64,000 bases of DNA from DSSB01 sp046346845 (GCA_046346845.1 JAXMHH010000006.1:124001-188000), one strand, 5' to 3'; counted from the first letter of the stretch, positions 15,491 to 24,886 are shown. Notes: a model not told the origin generated them from the sequence alone. Numbers and translations are program-made.

Positions 15491-17001
15491 ATCAGAGATC
15501 TGTTGAGGCCGCCCTCGTTTTTTTCTTTTCATCCTGCACCTTATCACTGGTCATCTGGTCTTATGGAGTTGCAACCGAATTCGAGATCTCCAAGCCATAC
15601 TTTCCAGATCTGATCGAAATTCTTCCCCTAGCCCTATCACCCCCTTTGACCTGGATCAGCATTGGCAGCGCACTTATCGGGTTTACCCTCGGCGGAATAG
15701 GATTGGGAATCTTCTTCCTCTTCCCATCTTCAAGGAGCGGCCTTCACGTGAGAGGCTCACAAATCATCAGCGCCAGAAGCCTTGGCTGGAAAACCAAGAC
15801 TAGGAATGAAGCCCAAGTAACCCTGGCCGGAGTTCCCCTTCCTGGAAGAATTGAAAACCTTCATTTTTTAATCGGAGGCCGAACCGGCACTGGAAAGACG
15901 ATTGCGATTAGGGAAATGCTTAGCAAGATTATCCCGCGTGGGGACAGATTAATCATCACGGACCCCAATGGTGACTTCCTGTCCCATTTTTATAAAAAAG
16001 ATGATGTCATATTAAATCCATTCGACCGAAGGGGCGAAGGCTGGTCCATTTTTAACGAAATTAACTCCGTCTACGACCACGAACGCTTCGCAAAATCCGT
16101 CATTCCTCCGGCCCGTTCCTCCCAGGATTCGGAGTGGCATGCCTATGCCCAGCTACTCTTCGCGGAAACCACAAAGCGCCTGTTTCAAGAACACTGTTTC
16201 AGCACCAGGGAACTTTCCAATTGGTTGACTTTGAGGCCGGTGGAAGAATTAGGTCACTTTTTATCCGGGACTGCAGCTGCGGGCCTGTTCGATCCCGGGG
16301 CCTCTAAGGCCCTGGCCAGCACCCGTTTCATCATCGCTAATTACCTTGCCCCCCATCAATATCTTAAGCCCGGCAATTTTTCCCTAAAGACCTGGCTCAA
16401 GGATGATCGCCAAGGGAACTTGTTCATCACCTGGCGAGAGGATATGGCGGACGCCCTTCGACCCTTGATCTCAACCTGGCTCGATATCCTTTGTACTTCC
16501 ATACTCAGCCTCCCCCCTGGCCAAGGGAAAAAAATTTGGGTCGTCATCGATGAATTAGCCTCCCTGGAACGATTAAACAGCCTGGAAGCGGCTTTGACCA
16601 AGGGACGAAAGCATGGCCTTAGGATTGTGACCGGACTTCAATCCACAGCCCAATTGGATCATTTATACGGGCGCGAAAAAGCCATCGTCCTTCGCTCCTG
16701 TTTCAGTAACCTGCTTATCCTTGGTGGTACATCCAGCGACTCCCAAACAGCCGAAGACTTTAGCCGCGGATTAGGGGAACAAGATCTGGAACGAGTGCAA
16801 ACTTCCACCACCCTGAACCGTCATGGCCGGCAAAGGACCGAGGTAAAGCAAAGGGTCCGGGAAAGGATCGTCCTGCCCAGCGAAATCACGAATCTGCCCA
16901 GCTTGAAAGGGTACCTTAGCCTTGCCGGCGAATACCCTGTGGCTACGGTGACATTGAAACCCATCCAACTTAAACAGGTAGCCCCGACCTTTGAGGAATA
17001 A
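15487..17001 (+). CDS. Type IV coupling protein, TrwB/TraD/VirD4 family
   Basis: The 504-residue protein has two N-terminal membrane segments (about residues 8-27 and 56-79). Next come a Walker A GGRTGTGKT (about 130-138), ITDPNGD (about 158-164), Walker B WVVIDELASL (about 348-357) and a GLQS-type sensor motif (about 380-384). It is the inner-membrane hexameric ATPase that links the relaxosome to the secretion channel. It is translationally coupled to the RHH gene and followed 5 bp later by the relaxase. Length is normal for the TrwB type. Confidence 0.92.
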   Translation: MNQRSVEAALVFFFSSCTLSLVIWSYGVATEFEISKPYFPDLIEILPLALSPPLTWISIGSALIGFTLGGIGLGIFFLFPSSRSGLHVRGSQIISARSLGWKTKTRNEAQVTLAGVPLPGRIENLHFLIGGRTGTGKTIAIREMLSKIIPRGDRLIITDPNGDFLSHFYKKDDVILNPFDRRGEGWSIFNEINSVYDHERFAKSVIPPARSSQDSEWHAYAQLLFAETTKRLFQEHCFSTRELSNWLTLRPVEELGHFLSGTAAAGLFDPGASKALASTRFIIANYLAPHQYLKPGNFSLKTWLKDDRQGNLFITWREDMADALRPLISTWLDILCTSILSLPPGQGKKIWVVIDELASLERLNSLEAALTKGRKHGLRIVTGLQSTAQLDHLYGREKAIVLRSCFSNLLILGGTSSDSQTAEDFSRGLGEQDLERVQTSTTLNRHGRQRTEVKQRVRERIVLPSEITNLPSLKGYLSLAGEYPVATVTLKPIQLKQVAPTFEE

Positions 17002-17006
17002 CGCGG

Positions 17007-19643
17007 ATGCTGAGCATTTCCAACGTCGGGGGAGGCAGTCAAGCAGCGGGGTATTACGAAAAAGCCGATGATTATTACACCAAGGGACAAAGTCCCAGCA
17101 AATGGATGGGCCAAGCCGCCGATTATTTGGGATTAAAGGACCAAGTTGAAATCGCAGACTTTAAAAACCTCCTCGATGGATTCCTTCCCCATGGCCATTC
17201 CATTAAAGTGTCGCCTGACGGTCGTCGTGGAGGTACTGACCTAACCTTCAGCGCTCCCAAATCGATTTCGCTACAAGCATTGGTAGGGGGAGATCATCGA
17301 TTAATTGAGGCTCATGAGAGGGCGGTTGAGAAGGCATTGGAACATGCGGAAACTTTGGTTTCCTTCCGTCAAACCCATGAGGGAGAAACTAAAAAATTTC
17401 GATCCGGTAATTTTGCAGCGGCGACCTTCCGCCATGAATTAAGTCGGGCCTGCGATCCTCAGCTCCATACCCATTGCGTAATTTTGAATTTGACTCGGCG
17501 CCCGGACGGTAATTGGCGCGCCATGGACAACGAGCTTCTGTACAGACAAAAAATGCTCATGGGGGCCTTGTATCGAACCGAACTGGCTCGCGAGGTTCAG
17601 ATGTTGGGTTACCAAGTCCGGGTCCCCCACCCCGATGGAAGGTTCGAACTCGTCCATATTTCAGATTCTCACCTGGAAGCCTTCAGTCAAAGAAGCCAGG
17701 CCATCGAGAAGGCCCTGGCCGCTAATGGGAAGACTCGGGAGACCGCCTCCCCTCAGGAAAAACAGATTATTGCCATCGCGACCCGGCAAAAAAAGACGGA
17801 TGTTGATCGAAAAACCCTCGCGAATTATTGGAAAGAGAAAAGCTGGCAGGCCGAAATTCAATATAAATTATCACTTAATAAAAATATTAATAACTTATCT
17901 AATTTTAATGAGATTTATAACACTATTAACTTCGCTCTGGACCACGGCCTTGAACGCCAATCCGTGGTGACCGAAGCCACGATCCTGCGCGAGGCCCTTC
18001 AGCAAGGGGTCGGGAAAATCGTTCAGGCCGACATCGAAACGGAACTCGCCCGAAGGGTGAAGGAAGGCCTGCTCATCCAATCCGGTGATCGCTTCACCAC
18101 CCCGAAAGCCATTGAGCTAGAGAAAAGGACGCTAGCGGTTGAAAGGAAAGGGCGAGGCAAATCCCCTGCCCTGCTCTCCCTGGATGAAGCCTCACAGGGA
18201 CTCGCAGGCAAGGGCCTTAACGAGGGGCAGCTCCAGGCCGCCGCCCTCCTTTTAACCACCCCCAATCAGGTCGTCGGGGTTCAGGGCTTCGCCGGAACGG
18301 GCAAGACCTTCATGTTAAGCACTGCTCGAAAGCTAGGCGAGGCCAAGGGATATAAATTCATGGGATTGGCTCCCAGCACTGGGGCAGCCAGAGAATTGGC
18401 GAAATCGGGCATCCAAAGCGGCACCATAGCCATGTTTGAGACCGCCAAAGACAAGGGGTTGAATGCCCAAACCGTCTTGGTCGTGGACGAGGCGGGCATG
18501 GTTTCTTCCAAGCAGATGGAAACGATCCTTAAGCTTGCCCGACGCTCCCAAGCCAAGGTCCTCTTGGTCGGGGATACCCAACAGCTCAAAGCTGTCGAGG
18601 CAGGAAACCCCTTCGCTCAGCTACAAGCCCACGGGATGGCGACGGCCGGTATGGGGGAAATTCAACGTCAGCGCAACCCCGAGTTAAAAAAGGCGGTCGA
18701 ATTAGCTGCCACCGGAAGCGTTCGAGAATCGGTCGTCGCCCTCCGAAATTCGGTCGTCGAATTGAAGGATTCTGAGGCAAGGCACGAAAAAATCGCCAAG
18801 GATTATTCCGAGCTGCCGGAAGAGGACCGTAAAGGCACCCTCATTGTATCCGGTACCAACCGGGCCAGACGGGCTATCAATCAGAAGGTCCGCGAAAACC
18901 TGGGGCTAAACGGCAAGGGCCACAAGGTAGCGATCTTAGAGAAGAAGGACCTTACCCGGCCTCAGCGCAAGGATTTTAGGAATTACAGCCCAGGCGACGT
19001 CATTGAATCGGAAAAAGCCTACCGCTCCCTAGGATTGAAAAAGGGCGAAACAGCGCAAATTAAGGCAATCAAAAGATCCTACCTAGTCCTAGAGAGAGCC
19101 GACGGCTCCACGATCAATTGGAATCCGAAAAACAACTCAAGGGTATCGGTATACCAAACGAGGATTTCGGAATTTGCCACGGGGGATATTGTCCGGATAA
19201 CCAAAAACGATCCTACTCTGGGATTGGCAAACGGGGACCGGGGGAAAATCGTAGAAAGCGACAGTAGAAAGGGACTACGGCTCCAACGCGAGGATGGAAA
19301 AACATTTCACCTAGATCCAGAACGCCCCCTCCATATGGACCATGGCTATTGCTCGACTGTCCATGCGGCCCAGGGAAAAACTTGTGAACGGGTATTGGTC
19401 GATACCGACACCCGCAGCCTCACCACAGCCAAGGATAACTATTACGTTGCCATAAGCAGAGCCCGTAGCGAAGTGAAGATCTACACCAACGACGCGGAAC
19501 GGCTGCCGGAGGCCTTATCCCGGGAAAACGTTAAGGAAATCGCCTTGGAAATTAAGGAACGATTCCAGACACCTTCACCGAGCCAAATTCCACCCCTCCC
19601 CGCTCCCCCCAACCGGCAACATGACCTTGAGCACTTAAAATAA
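17007..19643 (+). CDS. MobF conjugative relaxase-helicase, TrwC/TraI family
   Basis: The 878-residue protein has the MobF relaxase domain at the N-terminus: catalytic tyrosine pairs in AGYYEKADDYY (about residues 14-24) and the HUH metal site in DPQLHTHCVILN (about 149-160). The C-terminal half is a RecD-like superfamily 1 helicase: Walker A GFAGTGKT (about 427-434), LVVDEAGM (about 491-498), STVHAAQGKT (about 786-795) and YVAISRAR (about 814-821). It should nick oriT, stay bound to the 5' end and unwind DNA for transfer. A short, very AT-rich patch (17862-17935) encodes an Asn-rich linker. Confidence 0.93.
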   Translation: MLSISNVGGGSQAAGYYEKADDYYTKGQSPSKWMGQAADYLGLKDQVEIADFKNLLDGFLPHGHSIKVSPDGRRGGTDLTFSAPKSISLQALVGGDHRLIEAHERAVEKALEHAETLVSFRQTHEGETKKFRSGNFAAATFRHELSRACDPQLHTHCVILNLTRRPDGNWRAMDNELLYRQKMLMGALYRTELAREVQMLGYQVRVPHPDGRFELVHISDSHLEAFSQRSQAIEKALAANGKTRETASPQEKQIIAIATRQKKTDVDRKTLANYWKEKSWQAEIQYKLSLNKNINNLSNFNEIYNTINFALDHGLERQSVVTEATILREALQQGVGKIVQADIETELARRVKEGLLIQSGDRFTTPKAIELEKRTLAVERKGRGKSPALLSLDEASQGLAGKGLNEGQLQAAALLLTTPNQVVGVQGFAGTGKTFMLSTARKLGEAKGYKFMGLAPSTGAARELAKSGIQSGTIAMFETAKDKGLNAQTVLVVDEAGMVSSKQMETILKLARRSQAKVLLVGDTQQLKAVEAGNPFAQLQAHGMATAGMGEIQRQRNPELKKAVELAATGSVRESVVALRNSVVELKDSEARHEKIAKDYSELPEEDRKGTLIVSGTNRARRAINQKVRENLGLNGKGHKVAILEKKDLTRPQRKDFRNYSPGDVIESEKAYRSLGLKKGETAQIKAIKRSYLVLERADGSTINWNPKNNSRVSVYQTRISEFATGDIVRITKNDPTLGLANGDRGKIVESDSRKGLRLQREDGKTFHLDPERPLHMDHGYCSTVHAAQGKTCERVLVDTDTRSLTTAKDNYYVAISRARSEVKIYTNDAERLPEALSRENVKEIALEIKERFQTPSPSQIPPLPAPPNRQHDLEHLK

Positions 19644-19705
19644 TCCATAAACACCAAACTTGGACTCGCCTTTGCAACTAACGAATACCCAACTGGTGAT
19701 CGTTT

Positions 19706-19752
19706 CACTATTTTTGTGAATTACCCCATTTACAAATTACACTATTTTTGTG
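19706..19752 (+). promoter_or_regulatory. Duplicated operator upstream of the toxin-antitoxin pair
   Basis: cactatttttgtg occurs twice, at 19706-19718 and 19740-19752, 34 bp apart. Each has CAC...GTG dyad symmetry. They lie in the promoter region before the toxin ATG at 19763, as expected for antitoxin-mediated autorepression. Confidence 0.65.
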
Positions 19753-19762
19753 TAGGATCATT

Positions 19763-20047
19763 ATGCTGATTACGAAGGTCTTCATGTCAAGGAGGGCCGA
19801 ACGGGATTTATTAAAGGCACCGAGATATATCGCCGATAAACTGGCGGGTTGGGTTGAGTCGGTTCGGACCGATGGCCTACAAATAGTTCGGAGAATCCCT
19901 GGTTATCACGACGAGCCTCTTAAGGGGAAACGGTCTGATCAAAGGTCGATTCGACTAAGCCGCTCCTATAGGGCCATTTATGAAACGAAAAAAGATGGGA
20001 AAATCGAGTTCGTCAGCATCGAAGAGGTCACGAAACATGACTACTAA
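19763..20047 (+). CDS. higB: RelE/HigB-type toxin
   Basis: The 94-residue product from the ATG at 19763 has the RelE-superfamily pattern: basic helices (SRRAERDLLKAPRYIADKLA), then RRIPGYHDEPLKG, RSIRLSRSYRAIYE and IEFVSIEEVTKHDY at the C-terminus. The last matches the HigB/YoeB C-terminal catalytic strand with conserved His and Tyr. It is expected to be a ribosome-dependent mRNase. It precedes and overlaps the antitoxin gene, the reversed order typical of higBA. An addiction role for the element is inferred. Confidence 0.85.
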   Translation: MLITKVFMSRRAERDLLKAPRYIADKLAGWVESVRTDGLQIVRRIPGYHDEPLKGKRSDQRSIRLSRSYRAIYETKKDGKIEFVSIEEVTKHDY

Positions 20048-20354
20048 AGGAAAATCGCAGGCGGAAGCAGTGTTGGAGAAATACACCAGTGGTCCCCTCA
20101 CCTTGGGCCGCTTTATCGCATCAATCCGTAAGGGTGAGGGCATGGATCTCCTGACCTTCGGTAAATTGCTCGGAATCTCCAGGTCCCACCTCTCGGATTT
20201 GGAAAATGGTCGAAAGCCGGTCAGCGCGGAGCTAGCCGCTCTATACGCGAAAAAACTCGGTTACTCGGAAAAGCAATTCATTCGCTTGGCGCTCCAGGAT
20301 AGCCTGAACCGGCAGGGCCTGGATCGGTATTTGGTCAGCATCGAAGCTGCATGA
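20037..20354 (+). CDS. higA: HigA-type antitoxin with XRE helix-turn-helix
   Basis: The 105-residue protein starts at the ATG at 20037, overlapping the toxin end by 11 bp. The helix-turn-helix is LTFGKLLGISRSHLSDLENG (about residues 38-57) followed by RKPVSAELAALYAKKLGYSE. It should neutralise the toxin and bind the two cactatttttgtg sites upstream. Reversed toxin-antitoxin order supports HigBA assignment. Confidence 0.85.
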   Translation: MTTKGKSQAEAVLEKYTSGPLTLGRFIASIRKGEGMDLLTFGKLLGISRSHLSDLENGRKPVSAELAALYAKKLGYSEKQFIRLALQDSLNRQGLDRYLVSIEAA

Positions 20355-20373
20355 TTTCTCAGATCTAAATCTT

Positions 20374-20907
20374 CTACGGCTTCAATCTATCTTCAATCAA
20401 ATCCCATCGATTTTTGTAAACCTGAATATCCCAGCCGGTATTTAGTTTTCTATTGGTAAAAATGTTCCGCATTGTAGTTTGTTTATGCGGTACTCCCCCT
20501 TTTCCAGGTGTGGCCAACCAAAGCTGGTGGGACTTTTTGACTTGAGCAGCCAATTCCATGGACGGAATAATGAAATACTCAAAAGGCAGTTGAGATCTGG
20601 GCGTGGGAATCCCAGCCAATACCCAAAAGAAATTTTCGCCGATCGGATTTTCTGCCTTCTCTCCCAACGTGCAGGTACCCTTTTCGGGGGAAAAGGTTTT
20701 CACCTGAATGTGCAAGAACCGATTGGCCTGAAGGTTTGAACATAATATGTCGGTAAAGAGGGTATTCCCCTGAGTAATAACCGCCACCAGCCCTCTTCTA
20801 GATAACTCTCCTGCAACATAATACTGACCTGCACTTCCCCGCGTATTACTGTTTTGCTTCTCTTTCGGTATCTTTTTAGATCGCCTCTTCCGATTTTGAA
20901 TTGTCAT
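20374..20907 (-). CDS. PD-(D/E)XK nuclease-like protein
   Basis: The 177-residue product has a basic N-terminus and then a compact PD-(D/E)XK-like core: GSAGQYYVAGELSRRGL (about residues 24-40), Asp53 in FTDILCSN, and HIQVK (about 66-70) as the Q-x-K motif. The arrangement resembles the group I intron endonuclease (I-Ssp6803I) type and related orphan nucleases, and resembles the intron-encoded protein at 42656-43072. It stands alone, convergent with the antitoxin gene. DNA cleavage is inferred; the host target is unknown. Confidence 0.6.
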   Translation of the reverse strand: MTIQNRKRRSKKIPKEKQNSNTRGSAGQYYVAGELSRRGLVAVITQGNTLFTDILCSNLQANRFLHIQVKTFSPEKGTCTLGEKAENPIGENFFWVLAGIPTPRSQLPFEYFIIPSMELAAQVKKSHQLWLATPGKGGVPHKQTTMRNIFTNRKLNTGWDIQVYKNRWDLIEDRLKP

Positions 20908-20949
20908 AATTTAAATATATCAATTGGTTATCCATATTTGGAACAGAAA

Positions 20950-20985
20950 ATAGCCCTGGCTTCCATAAGGATGCCAGGGCCACGT
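20950..20985 (-). terminator. Hairpin after the lipoprotein gene
   Basis: gccctggc (20953-20960) and gccagggc (20973-20980) form a strong 8-bp stem 31 bp past the stop of the minus-strand lipoprotein gene. The following tract is only weakly T-rich, so this is a moderate terminator candidate. Confidence 0.5.
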
Positions 20986-21010
20986 TTTGTCTCCCAGTTT
21001 CGTCTCCTTC

Positions 21011-21340
21011 TTACATGCAAACGCCGTTGGAACACACATCATCGATATTAGGGCAATCAACGCTTGACTCACACTCCCCTGCTCCGCCACCAACCCTATC
21101 TCCCCCCACGCACAATCCTGCAATGCATGAAGCCCCTATAGTACATTTTGACATGTCCTCCTGCGTACACTGCCCGGCATCCTGGTTGTGGCCATCCTCT
21201 GTCGGCTGACCCCCGGTAGAATCCTCCGCAAAAAGAGTATCTTCTCGACCATCATTTCCGATCCCACCACCACAGGCAGACAGGCCGAGCCCTGCAAGAC
21301 ATCCAAGAGAAGCGAGCCATTTTTTGTATTTCCTTTTCAT
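21011..21340 (-). CDS. Cysteine-rich lipoprotein
   Basis: The 109-residue protein has a basic N-terminus, a hydrophobic core and a lipobox GLSAC (Cys about residue 23), so it is probably outer-membrane anchored. The mature part is acidic and Gly-rich, then has a Cys-rich C-terminal half with two CxxxxxC-type repeats (CTIGASCIAGLCV, CESSVDCPNIDDVCSNGVC), a style common in myxobacterial-type lipoproteins. Ribosome-binding site aaaggagg is excellent. The operon has no canonical VirB7; this lipoprotein could substitute, but it is encoded away from virB genes and lacks clear VirB7 features. Confidence 0.75.
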   Translation of the reverse strand: MKRKYKKWLASLGCLAGLGLSACGGGIGNDGREDTLFAEDSTGGQPTEDGHNQDAGQCTQEDMSKCTIGASCIAGLCVGGDRVGGGAGECESSVDCPNIDDVCSNGVCM

Positions 21341-21536
21341 TAAATGTCCTCCTTTTGAAAGTTAATTTGGGAAACTAATAAGCAAATCTGGAGCCATAGC
21401 TTTTTGTCGATATATTCATACCTTACGAATGACTCCTCAGCGCGATTGGGTCGATTTTCGGACGGATGGTTCGATTTTCGGACGATAGTTTTGTTTGAAT
21501 CTTGCTTTAAGGCATAAGTGGACCTAGCCTTTTTAG

Positions 21537-21857
21537 GTGATAACCTACGAGCCATCAAAAGTGATAACGGTGCTATATCAGGAGGGTGATTACCGATTAG
21601 TCGCGACAATATCGCATATTAGTATTTGGACTTCCCGATACCATCGAAGTTCATCATGTTTGAAGGTCGAAGAGATCCCAACTGAACTTGAAAGAATCCT
21701 AAAGGCTAAAGGACATGATCCGAATGAATATTTTTACGTGCCCAATATTCTGGTCAAGGCTGCAGCTATGCCATCCTTTGCGTCCTACGTTTCTTCCTTA
21801 GCTGAATATAATAGAGAACATTATGTGCGGTCGGTACTCCCTGGTCGAAATCAATAA
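21537..21857 (+). CDS. Possible hypothetical protein overlapping yedK
   Basis: An open frame of 106 residues from a GTG at 21537 overlaps the start of the YedK gene by 35 bp. The C-terminal part (ELERILKAKGHDPNEYFYV, ILVKAAAMPSFASYV) has protein-like composition, but the N-terminal part is less convincing and no family is recognised. It may be a real short gene translationally coupled to yedK, perhaps from an internal start. Low confidence. Confidence 0.35.
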   Translation: MITYEPSKVITVLYQEGDYRLVATISHISIWTSRYHRSSSCLKVEEIPTELERILKAKGHDPNEYFYVPNILVKAAAMPSFASYVSSLAEYNREHYVRSVLPGRNQ

Positions 21858-22482
21858 ACTTTTATTACGGTATTCAATTGCAGACTCGGGGTTTCATTTT
21901 TTGCCCCGTTACAATATTGCTCCTACTCAAGAAGTCCCTATTGTTGTCCATGAGGAGAAGGGCAATAAACTCAAAAGCATGAAATGGGGCCTGGTGCCGC
22001 ATTGGGCCAAGGACAAAAGGATAGGAAACTCTCTAATCAATGCTAGGGCAGAAACTATCGTTGAAAAACCCGCATTCCGCAGTTCTTTCCAAAAGCGTCG
22101 GTGTCTGGTTCCGGCCGATGCCTTTTATGAATGGGAGAAGGTAGGCAAGCAGAAGGTCCCTCTGCGTATATTGCCAAAAGAAAAAGGGATTTTTAGTATT
22201 GCAGGAATATGGGACCGCTGGGAAACACCGGAGAAGAAGGATTTACTCTCCTTCTCAATCATCACCACCTCACCCAATGATATGATGAAGCCAATTCATA
22301 ACAGAATGCCTGTAATCTTGGGATTGGAGGACGAAGATACCTGGTTAAACCCTGAATCATCGAAAGAACACTTACTTTCTCTATTAAAGCCCTGCCCTGA
22401 AGACTATTTAGAATATTATGAAGTATCGAGAAATCTCAATAATCCAGCAAATGACAGACCTGAGTTAATTCAGGCTGTATGA
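21823..22482 (+). CDS. yedK: SOS-response-associated peptidase family protein (HMCES/YedK)
   Basis: The 219-residue protein has all landmarks of the SRAP family: catalytic Cys2 after the initiator (MCGRYS), YNIAPTQ (about residues 29-35), MKWGLVPHWAKD (about 49-60), INARAET (about 67-73), CLVPADAFYEWEK (about 87-99) and HNRMPVIL (about 158-165). These enzymes form a thiazolidine cross-link with abasic sites in single-stranded DNA. In a conjugative element it could protect transferred single strands or act in the host DNA-damage response; that context is inference. Confidence 0.93.
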   Translation: MCGRYSLVEINKLLLRYSIADSGFHFLPRYNIAPTQEVPIVVHEEKGNKLKSMKWGLVPHWAKDKRIGNSLINARAETIVEKPAFRSSFQKRRCLVPADAFYEWEKVGKQKVPLRILPKEKGIFSIAGIWDRWETPEKKDLLSFSIITTSPNDMMKPIHNRMPVILGLEDEDTWLNPESSKEHLLSLLKPCPEDYLEYYEVSRNLNNPANDRPELIQAV

Positions 22483-22507
22483 GGATTTCCGCAGGGTCAT
22501 ATTATTT

Positions 22508-23860
22508 TCAATGTAATATCTGTGAACCAACTGTGGTTTCTAAATATTTCCTTTTAAAAATAGAATCCCCCAACTCCAAAATCCTGCCTCGCAACATTGA
22601 AATTCTCCTATTTTGATCCGTTTCATGGGAAACGGAAAATATGACAGCTGCTTTGTATCGGCTACTATGCTTTATAATATTCTGAATTTCCGATAAATAA
22701 ATCTCAAATTCATCCTTCATTTTTTCAATATCGCCCTGAGATGAAACGAAGAATTCATATGGGATACGAATTGCCAATAAACCGTAATCATAATGATTTA
22801 AATCAACCTGTTTGCTTTTAATTTTTCTTCTTGCTGCTTTATTTAAAGCATTTTTAATTTTTTCGACCCGGATTTTATCATCTCGAATAATTCTTACATG
22901 GACCTGCAGGCCCTTAGTTAATAAAACGTTAACCGTTGTTGTTCCAATATTTGGAATAGCAGGAATAATAGCCGCCAGGGATTCCCCATTTTCTAATTTT
23001 GGCGCAGTCATACTTTCCAGCACTTCGTACTTTATTTTTATTGGATTTCCGCAAATATTTATTTCAACCTGATTTGCTTCTATTTGTTTCTTAATTTCCT
23101 TGTAGTGGTCTAGGATACTGTCGAGACATGGCTCTGGAATAGATAGAATAATTCTTTTATGTTGAACCGAGGGTAATAAGTCTTTGCATAATCTCTCAGA
23201 TAGCCTTTGCGTAACCATTTTGGTTATTTGAGAAAAGCTGGCGATAGAACATACTTCGACGCCAATTTCCTTTCCGCTTATTATCAATTTAGACTCAGGT
23301 GTTTTTATCCCCTCTTGGGTTGATGGCATGAGGGGGGAAATATTTAGAGAATGCCCTTTGAAAAGAACAACGTGTTCTAATTCGGCTAATCTTGCTGAGA
23401 AATGTTTCGGGGAGTCCTTATCCTTATAAGGAATTCTAGAAATATTTTTTATTACATCTTTTGTCCATTCTTCATTAACTTGTTTGCAAATTGTATAACA
23501 GCCGGCCACGTAAGCTAGGAATGTATTGGAAGCTGGTGTATTGCCCAAAACTCCAACTTGCATTTGGGACTGTTTCACCATCTCGTAAATTAATGGGTGA
23601 TCTAAATAACAGAAAACACCGCAAATTAAATCTTCGTCACTGCGAATCGTTAGATTTAGAACTTTCGCGAGATCCGGAGGGGATATATTTCTTGGTATAC
23701 CGACAAGGCTATAGATCTCCTCTAAGGAGGAGCGTAGGTCAAAATATTGTGTAAATTGCTTTTTCTCGTGATCAACCACGATGTTTGGCTTATTTAAGCA
23801 GCATTTCTTATATTTTTTACCACTACCACAAAAACATGGCTCGTTTCGGCCCAATTTCAC
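22508..23860 (-). CDS. SEC-C zinc-finger protein of unknown function
   Basis: The 450-residue protein starts at a GTG and opens with a SEC-C motif (GRNEPCFCGSGKKYKKCC, about residues 4-21), the zinc-binding tail of SecA that also occurs in many accessory proteins. The remaining 420 residues show no recognised domain; a KxDxxxNxYDYGLLAIRIP-type segment near 345-365 could be part of a nuclease-like fold but this is weak. The gene lies 25 bp after virB11 on the same strand, so it may be the last gene of the transfer operon, and it is more AT-rich than virB genes. Confidence 0.65.
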   Translation of the reverse strand: MKLGRNEPCFCGSGKKYKKCCLNKPNIVVDHEKKQFTQYFDLRSSLEEIYSLVGIPRNISPPDLAKVLNLTIRSDEDLICGVFCYLDHPLIYEMVKQSQMQVGVLGNTPASNTFLAYVAGCYTICKQVNEEWTKDVIKNISRIPYKDKDSPKHFSARLAELEHVVLFKGHSLNISPLMPSTQEGIKTPESKLIISGKEIGVEVCSIASFSQITKMVTQRLSERLCKDLLPSVQHKRIILSIPEPCLDSILDHYKEIKKQIEANQVEINICGNPIKIKYEVLESMTAPKLENGESLAAIIPAIPNIGTTTVNVLLTKGLQVHVRIIRDDKIRVEKIKNALNKAARRKIKSKQVDLNHYDYGLLAIRIPYEFFVSSQGDIEKMKDEFEIYLSEIQNIIKHSSRYKAAVIFSVSHETDQNRRISMLRGRILELGDSIFKRKYLETTVGSQILH

Positions 23861-23881
23861 GTCTAATAGTTCCTTGAAAAA

Positions 23882-24886
23882 CTAAAGAGTTTGAGGAATC
23901 TGATAATTATCCCAGGCCATCTCCGAAATCAACCGCCTACCCTGACTATCCCGTTTCAGCTGCACCACAATTGGAACAATTGACTGCACATATTCCAACA
24001 CCTGGACCCGTCCCATCCCCAAATCCGCTTGTATGACCATCAAAGCCAATTGCTCGAAAGCCAATTGAGGAGTATCCGCATGAATAGTCGTTATCGATCC
24101 CGGATGCCCAGAATTGATCGCTCTTAGATAGGTGAATGCCTCAGCCCCCCGCAATTCGCCCAAAATAATTCGATCCGGCTTCAAACGGAGGGATGCCTCA
24201 AGTAACTGCTGGGTCGTAACCTTGGCCCTTCCCTGCCCACCACGGGAGGCCAATAAATGAAGCCTATTGGGCTGGGGAGGTTTTATTTCCCTGGCATCCT
24301 CAATGGTGACGATTCTTTCCCCCACCGGAATTGCCTTGAGACATGCGTTTAAAAAGGTCGTCTTCCCCGCCGAGGTTCCTGCAGAAATCAGAATATTTTT
24401 TCTCGCCAAGAGCGCGACCTCGAGGAAATCTCGATACCGCCCTGTTCTATAAAACTCATCTAAAAGGGCATCATTCGCCTGTTGAGTTGATTCGGGGCTG
24501 TTTAGGTGATCGAAGGCCCCCCTTTTCTCGTAATCATCCAAACTTAATTCCAAAAGCGCCTGCTTCCGGATCGATATCCCAATAGTTCCCGCTTCCACCG
24601 CCGGCGGCAAGACCACCTGAACCCGGCATCTGTCCGGCAAAGTGGCAGATAGGAGTGGGGTCTCCTCGCTCACCTCCTGCTCGGAATACTGAGCAAGAAG
24701 CCTGGCCAGGGTATGCAGGTGGCCGAAGGTAAGCTCAGGAACCTCAAACCGTTCCATCCCCCTCCCCCCACCCAGTTTTTCGACCCAAATCTCTCCAGGA
24801 CGATTGATGGAAATCTCCACCACCCCTTCCTGATCCAAGTAGGGCCGTAGAGGCCGAAGATAAGTATCGATAGGTACCAGGCTCAC
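23882..24886 (-). CDS. virB11: VirB11 secretion ATPase
   Basis: The 334-residue protein is set at a GTG (24886) that overlaps the virB10 stop by 4 bp; a TTG five codons upstream is possible. The traffic-ATPase core has Walker A SAGTSAGKTT (about residues 170-179), VTIEDAREI (Asp box, about 195-203), LRLKPDRIILGELRG (Walker B, about 232-246) and the His-box SGHPGSITTIHAD (about 256-268). VirB11 forms a hexameric ring at the inner membrane and powers pilus assembly and substrate transfer. Confidence 0.92.
   Translation of the reverse strand: MSLVPIDTYLRPLRPYLDQEGVVEISINRPGEIWVEKLGGGRGMERFEVPELTFGHLHTLARLLAQYSEQEVSEETPLLSATLPDRCRVQVVLPPAVEAGTIGISIRKQALLELSLDDYEKRGAFDHLNSPESTQQANDALLDEFYRTGRYRDFLEVALLARKNILISAGTSAGKTTFLNACLKAIPVGERIVTIEDAREIKPPQPNRLHLLASRGGQGRAKVTTQQLLEASLRLKPDRIILGELRGAEAFTYLRAINSGHPGSITTIHADTPQLAFEQLALMVIQADLGMGRVQVLEYVQSIVPIVVQLKRDSQGRRLISEMAWDNYQIPQTL

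Noticed and set aside
21340..21609. Minus-strand frame of 89 codons upstream of the lipoprotein
   Set aside because: Poor composition and no start support; it crosses the paired ttcgattttcggacg boxes, which look regulatory.
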